From an uncultured bacterium (GTDB lineage: Bacteria; Verrucomicrobiota; Kiritimatiellia; CAIKKV01), in NCBI GenBank assembly GCA_938038445.1, contig CALHRZ010000003.1:1-64000 (forward strand): a DNA stretch of 64,000 bases. The letters are read 5' to 3'. The first letter of the stretch is position 1, and each line of letters starts with the position of its first letter. The translations under genes and the position numbers were made by a program. Shown here piece after piece: positions 9,248 through 24,321 of the stretch. The notes beneath the pieces were generated by a model. The model was not told where the DNA came from. It did no database searches and saw nothing but the letters and a program-made list of their open reading frames with translations.

Positions 9248-9287
9248 GCGCCGACCGTCCTCGGGGGGGTGGGGGGTGGTTCGGCGC
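9248..9287 (+). promoter_or_regulatory. Hairpin in the rplL-rpoB spacer
   Basis: GCGCCGA (9248-9254) pairs perfectly with TCGGCGC (9281-9287); two further C-G pairs form if one T is bulged. The loop is very G-rich. There is no U-tract, so it is not a standard terminator. In E. coli the equivalent spacer carries an attenuator and an RNase III processing site, and this hairpin could play a similar role in setting the ratio of stalk protein to RNA polymerase mRNA. That role is inferred from position only. Confidence 0.45.
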
Positions 9288-9337
9288 GGCTCCGTGGGCT
9301 TCGTTCGTGGCGGGAACTTCTCCTGGGCAGGTGACGC

Positions 9338-12300
9338 ATGGCAGCTCGAGTACACTTTGGCAAACTGGCGGAAATCATAGAGCCTCCGAATCTCATTGAG
9401 ATTCAAACGGCATCGTATCGGGACTTTTTGCAATGGGACACGCCGCCGAACCGGCGGAAGCGGATTGGCCTTCAGGCGGTCTTTCGCGAGACGTTTCCCG
9501 TTGAGAGTTATGATGGGCGGTTTGTGCTGGATTTTGTCCAGTACGAGTTTCACAAGCCGCCGATGGATGCGGTGACCTGTTTGCGCGAAGGGCAGACGTA
9601 TGCGGCGCCCTTGTACGTGACGTTTGATCTGAAGGAGGGGTCGGAAACCCGTCGGGAGACGGTTTTTTTGGGGGACATTCCCCTCATGACGGAGACGGGC
9701 TCCTTTGTGATCAACGGGTCGGAGCGGGTGATTGTGAGCCAGCTGCACCGGTCTCCTGGGATTTGTTTCGAGCAGGACAAGCATGCGAACGGGACAATGA
9801 TCTACTCGTTTCGGATCATTCCGGATCGGGGGTCGTGGGTGGAAGTTCAGTTTGACACGTCGGATCATCTCTGGATGTATCTGGATCGTCGTCACCGGCG
9901 GCGCAAGTTCTTGGTGACGACATTTTTGCGTGCGATTGAATCGTTGGAGGAGGAGGAAGGTTCGGGGAGGGGAGAGAAGAGTTACGCGGGCACGGATGTG
10001 GAGATACTGGCGCATTTCTATTCGTTTCGGAATCTATCCACCGATTCCAAGCGGTTAGCCGAGGCCGATCTGGCGAATTTGGTCTTTAAGGAGGACGTGA
10101 TTGATGTGGATTCGGCGAAGGTGCTCGCGCGCCGGTATGAGCCCGCGACCTTGAGCGTTTTGCAGACCATTCGGGCGTCGGGATTTGCGACGGTGCCGGT
10201 GGTGGACATTTCCTGGGATGGCGGGTTGTTGTTGAAGACGTTGCGGGCGGATGCGACGCATTCGAGGGAGGATGCGCTGCGGGACATTTACGTACGGCTT
10301 CGGCCTGGGGATCCTCCGACCCCCTCGAACGCCCGGCAGCTTATCAAGCGGCTCTTTTTTGATCCGCGTCGTTATGATCTTGGGCGGGTGGGGCGTTACA
10401 AGATCAATCAGAAGTTGAACCTTTCCTATCCCGATGCCGACGAAGAGTCCCAGCGGATTCTCCACAAGGAAGATGTGCTGGCGGCGATTCGGTATTTGAT
10501 CCAGATTCGGAAGGGGAAAGGGACGGTGGACGACATTGATCATCTGGGCAGTCGGCGGGTTCGGACGGTGGGGGAACTGGCGGAGAACCAATGTCGGTTG
10601 GGGTTGAGCCGGATGGAGCGTTTGATTCGCGAACGGATGACGTTGCATGATCCGGCGACGGCGGGCGCGATGACGCCGGCCAAGCTGGTCAATCACAAGA
10701 CGCTGGCTTCGGTGGTGAAGGACTTTTTCAGTCGGAGTCAGCTCAGCCAGTTCATGGATCAGACGAATCCGCTTTCCGAGTTAGCGCACAAGCGGCGGTT
10801 GAGCGCGCTGGGTCCCGGCGGCTTGAGTCGTGAGCGGGCGGGGTTTGAAGTTCGGGACGTGCACAGCAGCCATTATGGGCGTATTTGTCCGATTGAGACG
10901 CCGGAAGGTCCGAACATTGGGTTGATCTCCTCGCTAGGGATTTATGCTCGGGTTAACGAGTATGGTTTTTTGGAGACGCCGTATCGGCGGGTGGTGCGAG
11001 GGCGGGTGACGGACGAGGTGGAATATTTGAGTGCGGACCGGGAGGAGCAGTTTATCATTGCGCAGGCGAATGCGCCGGTTGATCGGCAGGGGCGGTTTGT
11101 CAACGAGACGGTTCCTGTTCGGCATGTGGGGGAATTCAAGGAGGTGTCTCCGGAAGAGGTTCAGTACATGGACGTCTCACCGAAGCAGGTGGTTTCGGTG
11201 GCGGCGGGGTTGATTCCGTTTTTGGAGCATGATGACGCGAACCGGGCTCTTATGGGGGCGAACATGATGCGGCAGGCGGTTCCGTTGCTGCAGACGGAGC
11301 GTCCGTATGTGGCGACGGGGTTGGAGCGGCGGGTGGCGGCCGACAGTGGGGTGGTGGTGCGGGCGCGGGGCGAGGGGGTTGTTTCCTACGTTTCCGCCAC
11401 GGAGGTTCGGGTGAAGCGGGAGGGGCGGAAGGGGGGCGAGGAGGACGTGTACGTTTTGCGCAAATTTATGCGGTCGAACGCGGGGACATGCTTCAATCAA
11501 AAGCCGTGCGTTCGGGTGGGTCAGAAGGTGGAGATTGGGGATGTGCTTGCGGACGGTCCTTCCACATCGGAAGGGGAGTTGGCGTTGGGGAAAAACGTCC
11601 TGGTGGCCTTCATGCCGTGGTGCGGGTACAACTTTGAGGATGCCATTTTGATCAGCGAGCGGCTGGTTCGGGAGGACGTATTCACCAGTATCCACATTCA
11701 GGATTTTGAAGTGAGTGCGCGGGACACGAAATTGGGGCCGGAGGAGATTACGCGGGACATTCCGAACGTGGGGGAGGATGCGCTGCGCAATTTGGGTTCT
11801 GACGGAGTGATTCGGGTTGGGGCGGAGGTGAAACCGGGCGACATACTGGTGGGCAAGATAACGCCGAAGAGCGAGACGGAACTGGATCCGGCTGAGCGGC
11901 TGCTGCGGGCGATTTTTGGGGAGAAAGCGGCGGACGTACGGGACACCAGTTTGGTGGTGCCGAGCGGGACGACGGGCATTGTGATGGACGTGAAAGTTTC
12001 CGCGCAGAAGGAGATGGAGCGGCAGAGGTTGACCGAGACGGAGAAGCGTCGGCAGAGTCGCAATGCCGCGGAGGAGTACAAGACCCGGCGTCAGGAATTG
12101 GTCGACGATCTGACCGAGCGGTTGAGCAACATTCTGTTGGGAGAAAAGATTCCGCTTGACGTGGTGAATGTGGAGACGGGGGAGATTATTATTCCGGCGA
12201 ACCGGAAGATCACGAAAACCCTTCTTCGGAAACTGGCGCAGGAGAGCGAGCACATTCAGATTGACAGCAGTCCGATCCAGCAGAAGATTCAAGAGATCGT

Positions 12301-13162
12301 GGACGAATATCGGGAGAAGTTTTTCGAGTTGGAGGAAGAGTACAATCGTCAGATTGAGCAGATTCAGAGCGGCGACGAGATGGACCGTGGGGTGGTCAAA
12401 CAGGTACGGGTGTACATCGCGAGCAAGAAGAAGCTGTCGGTGGGCGACAAGATGGCGGGGCGGCATGGGAACAAAGGGGTGGTGGCGCGGGTACTTCCCG
12501 AGGCGGACATGCCGTTTCTTCCGGACGGGACGCCGGTGGACATCGTGCTTAATCCGCTTGGCGTGCCTTCCCGGATGAACGTGGGGCAGATTCTGGAGAC
12601 CCATCTTGGGATGGCGTGCAAGGCGCTGGGGCTGTATGCCACGACGCCGGTATTTGACGGGGTATCGGAGAAGACGATTTGTGAGATGTTGGAGAAGGCG
12701 GGATATTCTGCAGACGGCAAGACGGTTTTGTACGACGGTCGGTCGGGCGAACCTTTTGATCAGCGGGTGGTGGTTGGGCAAATCTACATGATGAAGCTTC
12801 ACCATTTGGTGAGCGACAAGATTCATGCCCGGGCGGTGGGTCCGTATTCCCTGGTGACTCAGCAGCCGTTGGGTGGCAAGGCGCAGTATGGTGGTCAGCG
12901 ATTTGGGGAGATGGAGGTTTGGGCGTTGGAGGCCTATGGGGCGGCCTATACGTTGCAGGAGATGTTGACGGTCAAGAGCGACGATGTGCAGGGAAGGACC
13001 CGGATTTACGAGTCCATTGTGAAGGGGGAGAACGCATTGGAAGCCGATCGGCCTGAGTCGTTCAACGTGTTGATGAATGAGTTGAGGAGCATTGGGCTTG
13101 ACATTCGGGTTGAATCTTCTCTGGCGTCGAAACAGCCGTCGTTGGATCGGGACAGCGCATGA
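9338..13162 (+). CDS. rpoB: DNA-directed RNA polymerase subunit beta
   Basis: Catalytic subunit forming one side of the RNA polymerase cleft. The protein has 1274 residues. The rifampicin-pocket region near residue 465 reads [20 protein letters not shown], which is the sensitive-type sequence. [48 protein letters not shown], the C-terminal [14 protein letters not shown] and [20 protein letters not shown] are all present. The ATG at 9338 begins [10 protein letters not shown]. rpoC starts 16 bases after the stop. No inserted domains comparable to the large lineage-specific ones of some bacteria were obvious. Confidence 0.98.
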   Translation: MAARVHFGKLAEIIEPPNLIEIQTASYRDFLQWDTPPNRRKRIGLQAVFRETFPVESYDGRFVLDFVQYEFHKPPMDAVTCLREGQTYAAPLYVTFDLKEGSETRRETVFLGDIPLMTETGSFVINGSERVIVSQLHRSPGICFEQDKHANGTMIYSFRIIPDRGSWVEVQFDTSDHLWMYLDRRHRRRKFLVTTFLRAIESLEEEEGSGRGEKSYAGTDVEILAHFYSFRNLSTDSKRLAEADLANLVFKEDVIDVDSAKVLARRYEPATLSVLQTIRASGFATVPVVDISWDGGLLLKTLRADATHSREDALRDIYVRLRPGDPPTPSNARQLIKRLFFDPRRYDLGRVGRYKINQKLNLSYPDADEESQRILHKEDVLAAIRYLIQIRKGKGTVDDIDHLGSRRVRTVGELAENQCRLGLSRMERLIRERMTLHDPATAGAMTPAKLVNHKTLASVVKDFFSRSQLSQFMDQTNPLSELAHKRRLSALGPGGLSRERAGFEVRDVHSSHYGRICPIETPEGPNIGLISSLGIYARVNEYGFLETPYRRVVRGRVTDEVEYLSADREEQFIIAQANAPVDRQGRFVNETVPVRHVGEFKEVSPEEVQYMDVSPKQVVSVAAGLIPFLEHDDANRALMGANMMRQAVPLLQTERPYVATGLERRVAADSGVVVRARGEGVVSYVSATEVRVKREGRKGGEEDVYVLRKFMRSNAGTCFNQKPCVRVGQKVEIGDVLADGPSTSEGELALGKNVLVAFMPWCGYNFEDAILISERLVREDVFTSIHIQDFEVSARDTKLGPEEITRDIPNVGEDALRNLGSDGVIRVGAEVKPGDILVGKITPKSETELDPAERLLRAIFGEKAADVRDTSLVVPSGTTGIVMDVKVSAQKEMERQRLTETEKRRQSRNAAEEYKTRRQELVDDLTERLSNILLGEKIPLDVVNVETGEIIIPANRKITKTLLRKLAQESEHIQIDSSPIQQKIQEIVDEYREKFFELEEEYNRQIEQIQSGDEMDRGVVKQVRVYIASKKKLSVGDKMAGRHGNKGVVARVLPEADMPFLPDGTPVDIVLNPLGVPSRMNVGQILETHLGMACKALGLYATTPVFDGVSEKTICEMLEKAGYSADGKTVLYDGRSGEPFDQRVVVGQIYMMKLHHLVSDKIHARAVGPYSLVTQQPLGGKAQYGGQRFGEMEVWALEAYGAAYTLQEMLTVKSDDVQGRTRIYESIVKGENALEADRPESFNVLMNELRSIGLDIRVESSLASKQPSLDRDSA

Positions 13163-13178
13163 GCGGTTGGAGGTGGTG

Positions 13179-17399
<4,221 letters not shown>

Positions 17400-17406
17400 T
17401 TTCTTC

Positions 17407-17436
17407 TTGCGCGAGGGGCGGTTTGGTTTTTAGAAT
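17407..17436 (+). promoter_or_regulatory. Possible promoter ahead of rpsL
   Basis: TTGCGC (17407-17412) lies 18 bases upstream of TAGAAT (17431-17436), a one-mismatch -10. The spacer between rpoC and rpsL is the natural place for an internal promoter of the str block. The -35 matches the consensus at only three positions, so this is tentative. Confidence 0.4.
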
Positions 17437-17466
17437 AACCGTTTGCATTACGACAGGAACCTGATC

Positions 17467-17844
17467 ATGCCGACCATCAATCAACTGGTACGCAAAGGCC
17501 GAACGCCGGCGCGATCCAAAAGCAAGGCGCCCGCGTTGACCGGGTGTCCGTTTCGACGCGGCGTTTGTCTGGTTGTCAAGACCCAGACGCCGAAGAAGCC
17601 GAACTCCGCGTTGCGGAAGGTGGCGCGGGTGCGTCTGGTCAACGGCTACGAGGTGACCGCCTATATTCCGGGCGAGGGCCACAACCTGCAGGAGCACAGT
17701 GTGGTTCTGGTGCGGGGGGGTCGGGTGAAGGACCTTCCGGGCGTTCGGTATCACATTGTGCGGGGCACGCTGGACGCCGTGGGAGTAGAGGGGCGGAAGC
17801 GGAGCCGCTCCCGGTATGGCGTTAAGAGGCCGAAAGCCAGCTAA
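17467..17844 (+). CDS. rpsL: 30S ribosomal protein S12
   Basis: Decoding-centre protein of the small subunit. It has 125 residues from ATG 17467 ([12 protein letters not shown]), with AGGAA upstream; in-frame sequence further 5' is not conserved. [17 protein letters not shown] contains the lysine whose change gives streptomycin resistance, here in the sensitive form. [20 protein letters not shown] carries the loop whose aspartate is beta-methylthiolated in many bacteria; here the corresponding KDLPGVRYH is present. rpsG follows after 17 bases. Confidence 0.97.
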   Translation: MPTINQLVRKGRTPARSKSKAPALTGCPFRRGVCLVVKTQTPKKPNSALRKVARVRLVNGYEVTAYIPGEGHNLQEHSVVLVRGGRVKDLPGVRYHIVRGTLDAVGVEGRKRSRSRYGVKRPKAS

Positions 17845-17861
17845 CGGGGCATTGAGCAACC

Positions 17862-18335
17862 ATGGCGAGAAGAAGACGAGCGGAAAAACGGGAGGTGGTT
17901 GCGGATCCCAAGTACAATGATCCGCAGGTCACCCAACTCATCAACCAGGTGATGCGCCGGGGCAAGAGATCCGTGGCGGGGGGGATTGTGTACAATGCCC
18001 TTGAGATTTTGAAGGAGAAGGGGAACACGGACAATCCTCTTGAGATTCTTTACAAGGCGATTGACAATGCGAAGCCGCGTTTGGAGGTCAAGTCCCGCCG
18101 GGTGGGTGGGGCGACCTACCAGGTGCCGGTGGAAGTTCCTGCGAACCGGCAGACGACGCTGGCCATGCGATGGATCATCACGTACGCGAAGGAGCGCAAG
18201 GGCATTCCGATGAAGCGGGCCTTGGCGCTGGAACTGTGGGATGCCTATCAGGGTCAGGGGAACGCCATCAAAAAGCGGGACGACACGCACAAGATGGCGC
18301 AGGCCAACAAGGCCTTTGCTCATTATCGCTGGTAA
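17862..18335 (+). CDS. rpsG: 30S ribosomal protein S7
   Basis: Primary 16S rRNA-binding protein that nucleates the head of the 30S subunit. It has 157 residues (usual 156). MARRRRAEKREVVADPKYND at the start, KPRLEVKSRRVGGATYQVPV in the middle and the ending KMAQANKAFAHYRW are family hallmarks. It lies between rpsL and fusA in the classical str order; in E. coli S7 is the operon's autogenous repressor. Confidence 0.97.
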   Translation: MARRRRAEKREVVADPKYNDPQVTQLINQVMRRGKRSVAGGIVYNALEILKEKGNTDNPLEILYKAIDNAKPRLEVKSRRVGGATYQVPVEVPANRQTTLAMRWIITYAKERKGIPMKRALALELWDAYQGQGNAIKKRDDTHKMAQANKAFAHYRW

Positions 18336-18362
18336 ACGGGACGGGAGACGGGAAGCCGCCGC

Positions 18363-20489
18363 ATGCAGGCTGTTATGACAAAAAGCCGGCCATCGAAGGA
18401 AACGGACTCTCGGGAGGCCACCGGTCGGTTGCGTCCTTTGGCGCGGGTCCGCAATATCGGCATTGCGGCGCACATTGATGCGGGCAAGACGACGCTTTCC
18501 GAACGGATCCTCTATTACACTGGGATCACCCATCGGATGGGCGAGGTGCACAATGGGAACACCGTGATGGACTGGATGGTTCAGGAACGGGAGCGGGGGA
18601 TCACCATCACGAGTGCGGCGACGACTTGTTTTTGGCGGGACCATCAGATTAATCTCATTGACACGCCTGGACACGTGGATTTTACGGTGGAGGTGGAGCG
18701 TTCCCTTCGCGTGTTGGACGGATGCATTGCGGTGTTTTGTGCGGTTGCTGGGGTTCAGCCCCAATCGGAGACGGTGTGGCGCCAGGCGGACCGTTATGGG
18801 GTGCCGCGGATTGTTTTTGTGAACAAGATGGACCGGAACGGGGCGGATTTCGAGCGGGTGATTGACCAGATCGAACGCGTGCTCTCGGCCCGCACGGCGG
18901 TTCTTCAGCTTCCGATTGGGCGGGAAGAGTCCTTTGTGGGCGTTGTGGACCTTTTGGAGATGAAGGCTCTGTATTTTCCAGAGGGGAGTTTGGGGCGGGT
19001 GGTAGAAGAGGGGCCCATTCCTGCGGAACTTGCAGCGGAAGCGGAACAGGCGCGGGCGGTCCTGGTCGAGCGGATTGCCGAGCAAGACGATGAGGTGTTG
19101 TCCGCGTTTCTTCAGGCGGCGGATCTTTCGGCGGGGTTGCTGCGCGCGGGGATTCGGCGGGCGACGCTTGGGCGGAAGTTGGTTCCTGTTTTATGCGGGT
19201 CGGCGCTTCGGAACAAGGGGATTCAGCCCGTTCTGGACGCGGTGACCGATTATTTGCCGTGTCCGTTGGATGTCGGGCCGGTGCGGGGGGAGCATCCTCG
19301 TACGGGGGCGCCGATGGAGCGGGAGGTTTCCGATCATGCGCCGCTGGCTGCGCTGGCCTTTAAAGTGCAGACGGATGCCTTCGGGCGGCTGGTCTATTTG
19401 AGGGTTTATTCGGGCGTCTTGCGGCGGGGTGCCAATGCGTTCAATCCCCGGACGCGTCGGCGGGAGCGGATTGCCCGTCTGATTCGGCTTCATGCGGATG
19501 CGCGGGAGGAGATTGAAGCGTTGCATACGGGGGAGATTGGGGGGGCGGTGGGGCTGAAGGAGACGGTGACGGGGGACACCCTTTGCGCGGAGCATCAGCC
19601 TTTGGCGTTGGAGCCGATTCATTTTCCGGAGCCGGTGGTTTCGATGGCGGTGGAGCCGAAGAGCCAGGCGGACCGGGATCGGTTGGTGGAGACGCTTCGC
19701 ACGCTGGCGGCGGAGGATCCCACGTGCCGGGTGAGTGTGAACGAGGAGACGGGGCAGACCATTGTAAGCGGGATGGGGGAGCTGCATTTGGAGATTCTGA
19801 AAGATCGGATGGAGCGGGAATTCCGGGTGCATGCCAACACGGGGAAGCCGATGGTGGCCTATCGGGAGACCCTTCGGCGATCGGTTCGTGCGGAAAGTGT
19901 TTTTGAGCGGGAGATAGCGGGGCAGTCTCATTATGCGCGGGTTGTGTTGGTGATTTCGCCTGCGGAGCGGGGGAGCGGCAATGCGGTGGAGTTTATGGTG
20001 GAGGAGAACCGGATTCCGGAGAAGTTTCGCGAGGCGGTTGGGGGCGGGGTGGAAGATGCCTTGACGGCGGGTGTTCTTGCGGGGTATGCGGTGACGGACG
20101 TACGGGTGGAGGTTACGGACGGCGGATGGGACGAAGCTCGTTCGTCGGAGTTGGCCTTTCGTGCGGCGGCATCCGAGGCGGTCCGATTGGGGCTTTTGGA
20201 AGGGGAGCCATTGCTGCTCGAGCCGATTATGAGCGTTGAGGTGGAGGCGCCGGCCGAATTTATCGGCGAGGTGTTGGGGGATTTGAGTGCGCGGCGGGGG
20301 CGGATTCGGGAGATGACCACGCGGGGCGACCTTCAGGTCGTGCGGGCGTGGGTTCCTCTCGCGGAGTTGTTCGGCTATGCGACGGCGCTTCGTTCGTTGA
20401 CGCGGGGGCGGGGGCAGCATGGGATGGAGCCGTTCCGGTTCGACGTCGTGCCGGAGGAGATACAAAAGGCCCTGACTTCTTACAGGTAA
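18363..20489 (+). CDS. fusA: Elongation factor G
   Basis: Translocation GTPase. It has 708 residues from ATG 18363 (a second in-frame ATG is at 18375), including a non-conserved polar extension of about 25-30 residues before [21 protein letters not shown]1 AHIDAGKT, G2 [13 protein letters not shown]3 DTPGHVDF and G4 NKMD are all standard, in contrast with the divergent G2 of EF-Tu in the same operon. Domain IV/V sequence ends with [20 protein letters not shown]. Domain IV has the family GGVEDA stretch. rpsJ follows after 9 bases with no tuf between, because tuf lies at 4750. Confidence 0.96.
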   Translation: MQAVMTKSRPSKETDSREATGRLRPLARVRNIGIAAHIDAGKTTLSERILYYTGITHRMGEVHNGNTVMDWMVQERERGITITSAATTCFWRDHQINLIDTPGHVDFTVEVERSLRVLDGCIAVFCAVAGVQPQSETVWRQADRYGVPRIVFVNKMDRNGADFERVIDQIERVLSARTAVLQLPIGREESFVGVVDLLEMKALYFPEGSLGRVVEEGPIPAELAAEAEQARAVLVERIAEQDDEVLSAFLQAADLSAGLLRAGIRRATLGRKLVPVLCGSALRNKGIQPVLDAVTDYLPCPLDVGPVRGEHPRTGAPMEREVSDHAPLAALAFKVQTDAFGRLVYLRVYSGVLRRGANAFNPRTRRRERIARLIRLHADAREEIEALHTGEIGGAVGLKETVTGDTLCAEHQPLALEPIHFPEPVVSMAVEPKSQADRDRLVETLRTLAAEDPTCRVSVNEETGQTIVSGMGELHLEILKDRMEREFRVHANTGKPMVAYRETLRRSVRAESVFEREIAGQSHYARVVLVISPAERGSGNAVEFMVEENRIPEKFREAVGGGVEDALTAGVLAGYAVTDVRVEVTDGGWDEARSSELAFRAAASEAVRLGLLEGEPLLLEPIMSVEVEAPAEFIGEVLGDLSARRGRIREMTTRGDLQVVRAWVPLAELFGYATALRSLTRGRGQHGMEPFRFDVVPEEIQKALTSYR

Positions 20490-20498
20490 AGCAGCATC

Positions 20499-20807
20499 AT
20501 GAACGGACAACGGATACGCATACGATTGAAGGCTTATGATCACGGCGTTCTGGATCAATCGGTCCGGGACATCGTGGAAACGGCTCGGCGGACGGGGGCC
20601 CGCGTGGTCGGCCCTGTTCCTCTTCCGACGCGGATTGAACGGTATTCCGTGAATCGCAGTGCCCATGCGGACAAGAAGAGCATGGAGCAGTTCGAAGTTC
20701 GGACGCACAAACGGATGCTGGACATTGTGGATCCGACGGCCCGTACGGTGGATGAGCTAAAGAAGCTCAACATGCCGGCCGGGGTGGACATAACCATCAA
20801 GATATGA
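20499..20807 (+). CDS. rpsJ: 30S ribosomal protein S10
   Basis: Head protein of the 30S subunit and the partner of the NusG KOW domain and of NusB. It has 102 residues: [20 protein letters not shown] at the start, [20 protein letters not shown] in the middle, [20 protein letters not shown] and the ending [10 protein letters not shown]. It opens the S10 block. Its TGA overlaps the rplC ATG by an ATGA junction at 20804-20807. Confidence 0.97.
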   Translation: MNGQRIRIRLKAYDHGVLDQSVRDIVETARRTGARVVGPVPLPTRIERYSVNRSAHADKKSMEQFEVRTHKRMLDIVDPTARTVDELKKLNMPAGVDITIKI

Positions 20808-21457
20808 GTACGGCCATGGAAGGATTGTTGGGACGGAAAATGGGCATGACCCGAATTTTCACGGAGAAAGGGGAGCAGCTTCCCGTGACCGTGCTGGAGG
20901 CCGGCCCTTGCGTTGTGGTGCAGCGCAAGCGGCGGGAGACGGACGGTTATGAGGCGGTGCAACTTGGCTTTGCGGAGCGGAAGGCATCGCGGACGAATCG
21001 GCCGCTTGGGGGGCATTATAAAAAGGCGGGGGTGACGCCGAAGGGGGTTTTGCGCGAGTTTCCCGTTGAGGCGGGCGAAGCCGTTCAGGCGGGAGACACG
21101 GTTACGGCGGCAATTTTCGAAGGGATTTCCCATGTGGACGTGCAGGCGGTGACCAAGGGGAAAGGATTTCAGGGGGTGGTGAAGCGGCACGGTTTTGCGG
21201 GTGGACCGATTACGCACGGCGGGCATTCGAAGCGGCGGCCGGGCTCCATTGGGTGTCGGACGTGGCCGGCGCGGGTTCACAAGAACAAGCGGATGCCGGG
21301 GCATGCGGGTCATGTGCGGGTTACGCAACAGAATCTCCAAGTGGTGGCGGTGCGACCGGCTGAGAATCTGCTGCTGGTCAAGGGGGCGGTGCCGGGGCCG
21401 GTGGGGGGTGTGGTGGCGATTCGGAAGGCGTTGAAGAAAGCGAACAAGTCGTCATGA
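20804..21457 (+). CDS. rplC: 50S ribosomal protein L3
   Basis: Early-assembly protein near the peptidyl transferase centre. The product has 217 residues from the ATG that overlaps the rpsJ stop, or 213 from ATG 20816, which gives the more typical start [15 protein letters not shown]. Later motifs are [28 protein letters not shown] and [17 protein letters not shown]. The glutamine that PrmB methylates in other bacteria is not obvious in this loop by eye. Its stop overlaps rplD by ATGA, so translation is coupled. Confidence 0.95.
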   Translation: MSTAMEGLLGRKMGMTRIFTEKGEQLPVTVLEAGPCVVVQRKRRETDGYEAVQLGFAERKASRTNRPLGGHYKKAGVTPKGVLREFPVEAGEAVQAGDTVTAAIFEGISHVDVQAVTKGKGFQGVVKRHGFAGGPITHGGHSKRRPGSIGCRTWPARVHKNKRMPGHAGHVRVTQQNLQVVAVRPAENLLLVKGAVPGPVGGVVAIRKALKKANKSS

Positions 21458-22101
21458 GCAGCATCAAGGTGATTGATCCGAAGGGGGTGCCCGTGGGGGA
21501 GTGGGAAGTACCCGCCCATTTGCTGGTTCCCCCGGGCAAGGGTATTCAAGCGGTGCACGATGCGGTGACCGCGTGGCGGGCGGGGTTACGGGCAGGGACG
21601 GCCAGCACGAAAGAGAAGGGGGAGGTTGCGGGGAGCGGCCGGAAACCGTGGCGTCAGAAAGGAACAGGCCGGGCGCGTGCGGGATATCGGCGTTCGCCGG
21701 TGTGGCGGGGTGGGGGTGTTGTTTTCGGGCCGAAACCGCGTTCTTACGAGAAAAGTTTGCCGAAGAAAACGATCCGATTGGCCTTTCGTCGGATTTTGAC
21801 GGACAAGATTGAAGCGGGGGAGTGGGCGATTGTGGAGACGATTCCTGGGATTGAGCCTAAGACTCGGTTTGGGGCGGCGTTGTTGAAGGAGTGGGGGATT
21901 AGGGGGTCGGCATTGATTCTTCTGGAGGCGCCGAACGCCGCGTTTGTGCGTGCGGTCCGGAATTTGCCTGGCGTTCGGGTTTCGACCGCCTTGGATGTGC
22001 ATTTTGGCGAGGTGATAGGGGCGGATCGGGTCTTTGCGACGCGCGCGGCGATGGAGGCTCTTGTGAAGCGGCTGGGCGGGGAGAAGGAGAAGGCCCGATG
22101 A
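21454..22101 (+). CDS. rplD: 50S ribosomal protein L4
   Basis: Lines the exit tunnel, and in E. coli represses the S10 operon. It has 215 residues. The extended tunnel loop is recognisable as [20 protein letters not shown] followed by [20 protein letters not shown]. The C-terminus is variable and basic. ATGA overlaps join it to rplC upstream and rplW downstream. Confidence 0.95.
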   Translation: MSSIKVIDPKGVPVGEWEVPAHLLVPPGKGIQAVHDAVTAWRAGLRAGTASTKEKGEVAGSGRKPWRQKGTGRARAGYRRSPVWRGGGVVFGPKPRSYEKSLPKKTIRLAFRRILTDKIEAGEWAIVETIPGIEPKTRFGAALLKEWGIRGSALILLEAPNAAFVRAVRNLPGVRVSTALDVHFGEVIGADRVFATRAAMEALVKRLGGEKEKAR

Positions 22102-22385
22102 AAAAAGAGGCGCACGCGGTGATTCAGACTCTTCTGGTGACGGAAAAGGGGACTCGGCTGCAGGGGCAGAACCAGTATTTGTTCCGAGTGGCCGAGGATG
22201 CGAACAAGATCGAAATCCGCCGGGCCGTGGAGAAGTTGTTCAACGTGCGCGTGTTGTCTGTCAATACGATGCGGGTTCGGGGGAAGGCGAAGCGGGGGGG
22301 TCGGCGTTTTCAACCGGGGCGGACGGCGTCGTGGAAGAAAGCGGTTGTGACGTTGAAGGCCGGGGACAAGATCGAGGTTGGATAG
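22098..22385 (+). CDS. rplW: 50S ribosomal protein L23
   Basis: Lies at the tunnel exit and is the docking site for trigger factor and SRP. It has 95 residues with [32 protein letters not shown] and the glycine-rich loop [13 protein letters not shown]. The start is the ATGA overlap with rplD. rplB follows after 9 bases. Confidence 0.95.
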   Translation: MKKEAHAVIQTLLVTEKGTRLQGQNQYLFRVAEDANKIEIRRAVEKLFNVRVLSVNTMRVRGKAKRGGRRFQPGRTASWKKAVVTLKAGDKIEVG

Positions 22386-22394
22386 GAGTCTGGC

Positions 22395-23222
22395 ATGGCA
22401 CTTAAGACATTCAAGCCTGTCACGCCCAGCCGCCGGTTCATGGTGCTGAGTGCGTTTGAGGAGATCACCCGGAAGCGGCCGGAAAAGCAGTTGCGGATCC
22501 GGAAGAAGAAAAAGGCGGGGCGCAACAATCAGGGGACGATTACGGTTCGGCATCGGGGGGGCGGTGTACGTCGGCATCTTCGGGTGGTGGATTTTAAGCG
22601 GGAGAAGGCGGGGATTCCCGCGCGGGTACAGGCCATCGAATATGACCCGAACCGCTCGGCGCATCTTGCTCTTCTTGCCTATCGGGATGGGGAGAAGCGC
22701 TACATTTTGGCCCCTGCGGGTCTGGCCGTTGGCGCGACGATCGTTTCTGGGCCGGATGCCGAACCGACGGTGGGGAATGCATTGCCGTTGGGGCGGATTC
22801 CGATTGGGATTCCGATTCACAATATTGAGCTTCGCCCGGGAGCGGGTGCGCAGTTATGCCGGACGGCGGGGGGATCGGCTCAGATTATGGCGAAGGAGGG
22901 CGGTTATGCCCATCTTCAACTTCCGTCGGGTGAGATTCGGAAAGTCTCGTTGGAGTGTCAGGCGACGGTTGGGCAGGTGGGGAATTTGGACTATGAGAAC
23001 ATCAAGATGGGGAAGGCGGGGCGGAAGCGGTGGCTGGGAATCCGGCCGACGGTTCGTGGTGTGGCCATGAATCCGGTGGATCATCCGATGGGTGGCGGCG
23101 AGGGGCGGACGTCGGGCGGGGGTCATCCGGTTTCGCCGTGGGGACAATTGACGAAGGGGAAGAAGACTCGGAAACCCCGGAAGCCGTCTGACAAATTCAT
23201 TGTGAGCAGGAGGAAGAAGTAA
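22395..23222 (+). CDS. rplB: 50S ribosomal protein L2
   Basis: Large-subunit core protein needed for subunit association and peptidyl transfer. It has 275 residues (usual 273-277). [14 protein letters not shown] at the start, [19 protein letters not shown]-type sequence as [15 protein letters not shown], and the C-terminal [20 protein letters not shown] with the conserved histidine are intact. It ends with a lysine-rich tail. rpsS starts 3 bases downstream. Confidence 0.97.
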   Translation: MALKTFKPVTPSRRFMVLSAFEEITRKRPEKQLRIRKKKKAGRNNQGTITVRHRGGGVRRHLRVVDFKREKAGIPARVQAIEYDPNRSAHLALLAYRDGEKRYILAPAGLAVGATIVSGPDAEPTVGNALPLGRIPIGIPIHNIELRPGAGAQLCRTAGGSAQIMAKEGGYAHLQLPSGEIRKVSLECQATVGQVGNLDYENIKMGKAGRKRWLGIRPTVRGVAMNPVDHPMGGGEGRTSGGGHPVSPWGQLTKGKKTRKPRKPSDKFIVSRRKK

Positions 23223-23225
23223 GCC

Positions 23226-23510
23226 ATGGGACGGTCGTTGAAAAAAGGTCCCTTTGTGGACGCGCACCTTCTGGAGAAGGTGGAACGGATGAAGAAGAGC
23301 GGGGAGAAGCGTGTGATCCGGACGTGGTCTCGTCGTTCGATGGTGATTCCGGAATTTATTGGCAGCACGTTTGCCGTTCACAATGGCAAGCAGTTCATTT
23401 CGGTGTACATTACGGAGCACATGGTGGGGCACCGGTTGGGCGAATTTGCGCCGACTCGGACGTTCCGCAAGCATGGTGTACACACTGACAAGACGGTGGC
23501 CTTGAAATGA
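23226..23510 (+). CDS. rpsS: 30S ribosomal protein S19
   Basis: Head protein forming bridge contacts and touching the A-site tRNA. It has 94 residues. [57 protein letters not shown] and [10 protein letters not shown] are standard. In most bacteria rplV would follow at once. Here a 436-base stretch with a promoter-like site intervenes. Confidence 0.97.
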   Translation: MGRSLKKGPFVDAHLLEKVERMKKSGEKRVIRTWSRRSMVIPEFIGSTFAVHNGKQFISVYITEHMVGHRLGEFAPTRTFRKHGVHTDKTVALK

Positions 23511-23529
23511 TTGTGGTGAACAAAAACGC

Positions 23530-23558
23530 TTGACAGGGACGAGGGCGTGGTTGATACT
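23530..23558 (+). promoter_or_regulatory. Internal promoter in the S10 block, before rplV
   Basis: A perfect -35 TTGACA (23530-23535) and a good -10 GATACT (23553-23558) are exactly 17 bases apart. Transcription would begin near 23565 and give a leader of about 380 bases ahead of rplV, or an unidentified small RNA or peptide. It overlaps the putative GTG start of the small ORF at 23547, so the promoter and that ORF start probably cannot both be used as drawn from this transcript. Confidence 0.55.
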
Positions 23559-23936
23559 AACCATCTTTTTGTCTTCCTTTTCTTCGCGGCGGCAGGGGCG
23601 GCGGTTGGAAGAACGGAGAGTCGGGCGCGCGAGGAGGCTCGGTTATGGAGCGGGCTGGAGGTTCGGCGAACGGCGGCGGGGGCGGGGTTGCCGGTTGGGG
23701 TTGGGGTTCTGGCTTGGTCTGGGGTTTGGGAGGCGGCGGTGGTGGCAGCGGGCGCGGGCGAGGGCATGCGGCCGGGGCTGGTGCTGACGGCCCTTCGCTT
23801 CGATCGTCCGATGGCACGGTTTCGGGTGGTGGAGACGCGGCGTTCGGTGTCGGCGGTCGTTTTGGAGCGTCGGCTATGCCGGGGGTATGAGCCGCGGCTG
23901 GGCGATCGGATGGTGGTGACGGAGACTGAGGATTAG
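23547..23936 (+). CDS. Doubtful small protein between rpsS and rplV
   Basis: I do not recognise this ORF. It could encode up to 129 residues from GTG 23547. The first 20 residues are hydrophobic (HLFVFLFFAAAGAAVG), like a secretion signal, though without the usual basic N-terminus. The middle is Gly/Ala/Val-rich. The last 55 residues look the most protein-like (GMRPGLVLTAL, MARFRVVETRRSVSAVV, YEPRLGDRMVVTE), resembling small beta-barrel modules seen in PVC envelope proteins. A neighbouring frame from TTG 23530 also starts with a signal-like sequence (TGTRAWLILTIFLSSFSS), so a frameshifted remnant is possible. There is no strong ribosome site. It may instead be an untranslated leader for rplV. 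Confidence 0.4.
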   Translation: MVDTNHLFVFLFFAAAGAAVGRTESRAREEARLWSGLEVRRTAAGAGLPVGVGVLAWSGVWEAAVVAAGAGEGMRPGLVLTALRFDRPMARFRVVETRRSVSAVVLERRLCRGYEPRLGDRMVVTETED

Positions 23937-23946
23937 GGAACAGAAC

Positions 23947-24291
23947 ATGGACGTAACGGCGCTTTCCAAATATGTGCGCATCTCACCGACCAAGGCGGAA
24001 GACTTGGCTCGGGCGATCCAGGGTTTGCCGGCTCTGGAGGCGTTGAAGGTGGTTCAGTTCAGTCCACGCAAGGCGGCGCGGCTGATCGAACGGACCCTGC
24101 GGTCGGCGATTGCGAATGCGGAAGCGAACCGTCATTTGCAGGCGGAGGATTTAAGGGTGAAGATTGCGGCGGTCGCGGCGGGTCCGTCGTTTAAGCGGTA
24201 CTGGCCTCGGGCGCGCGGGGCGGCCAGTCCGATTCGGAAGCGGACGAGTCACATACGGATCACGTTGACGGACGGCGTGGACGCGGACTGA
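23947..24291 (+). CDS. rplV: 50S ribosomal protein L22
   Basis: Exit-tunnel protein whose beta-hairpin narrows the tunnel. It has 114 residues. Motifs are SKYVRISPTKAEDLARAI, FSPRKAARLIERTLRSAIAN and the hairpin segment KRYWPRARGAASPIRKRTSH. It starts 10 bases after the doubtful ORF, with TAGGGAACAG upstream. It resumes the standard S10 order after the interruption. Confidence 0.95.
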   Translation: MDVTALSKYVRISPTKAEDLARAIQGLPALEALKVVQFSPRKAARLIERTLRSAIANAEANRHLQAEDLRVKIAAVAAGPSFKRYWPRARGAASPIRKRTSHIRITLTDGVDAD

Positions 24292-24321
24292 AGGGGCTGG
24301 TAGCCGGAAAGGAGCACAGCG

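Noticed and set aside
23645-23890. ORF from ATG 23645 between rpsS and rplV
   Set aside because: Its translation is almost pure Gly/Ala/Trp low complexity, a frame shadow of the G-rich sequence.
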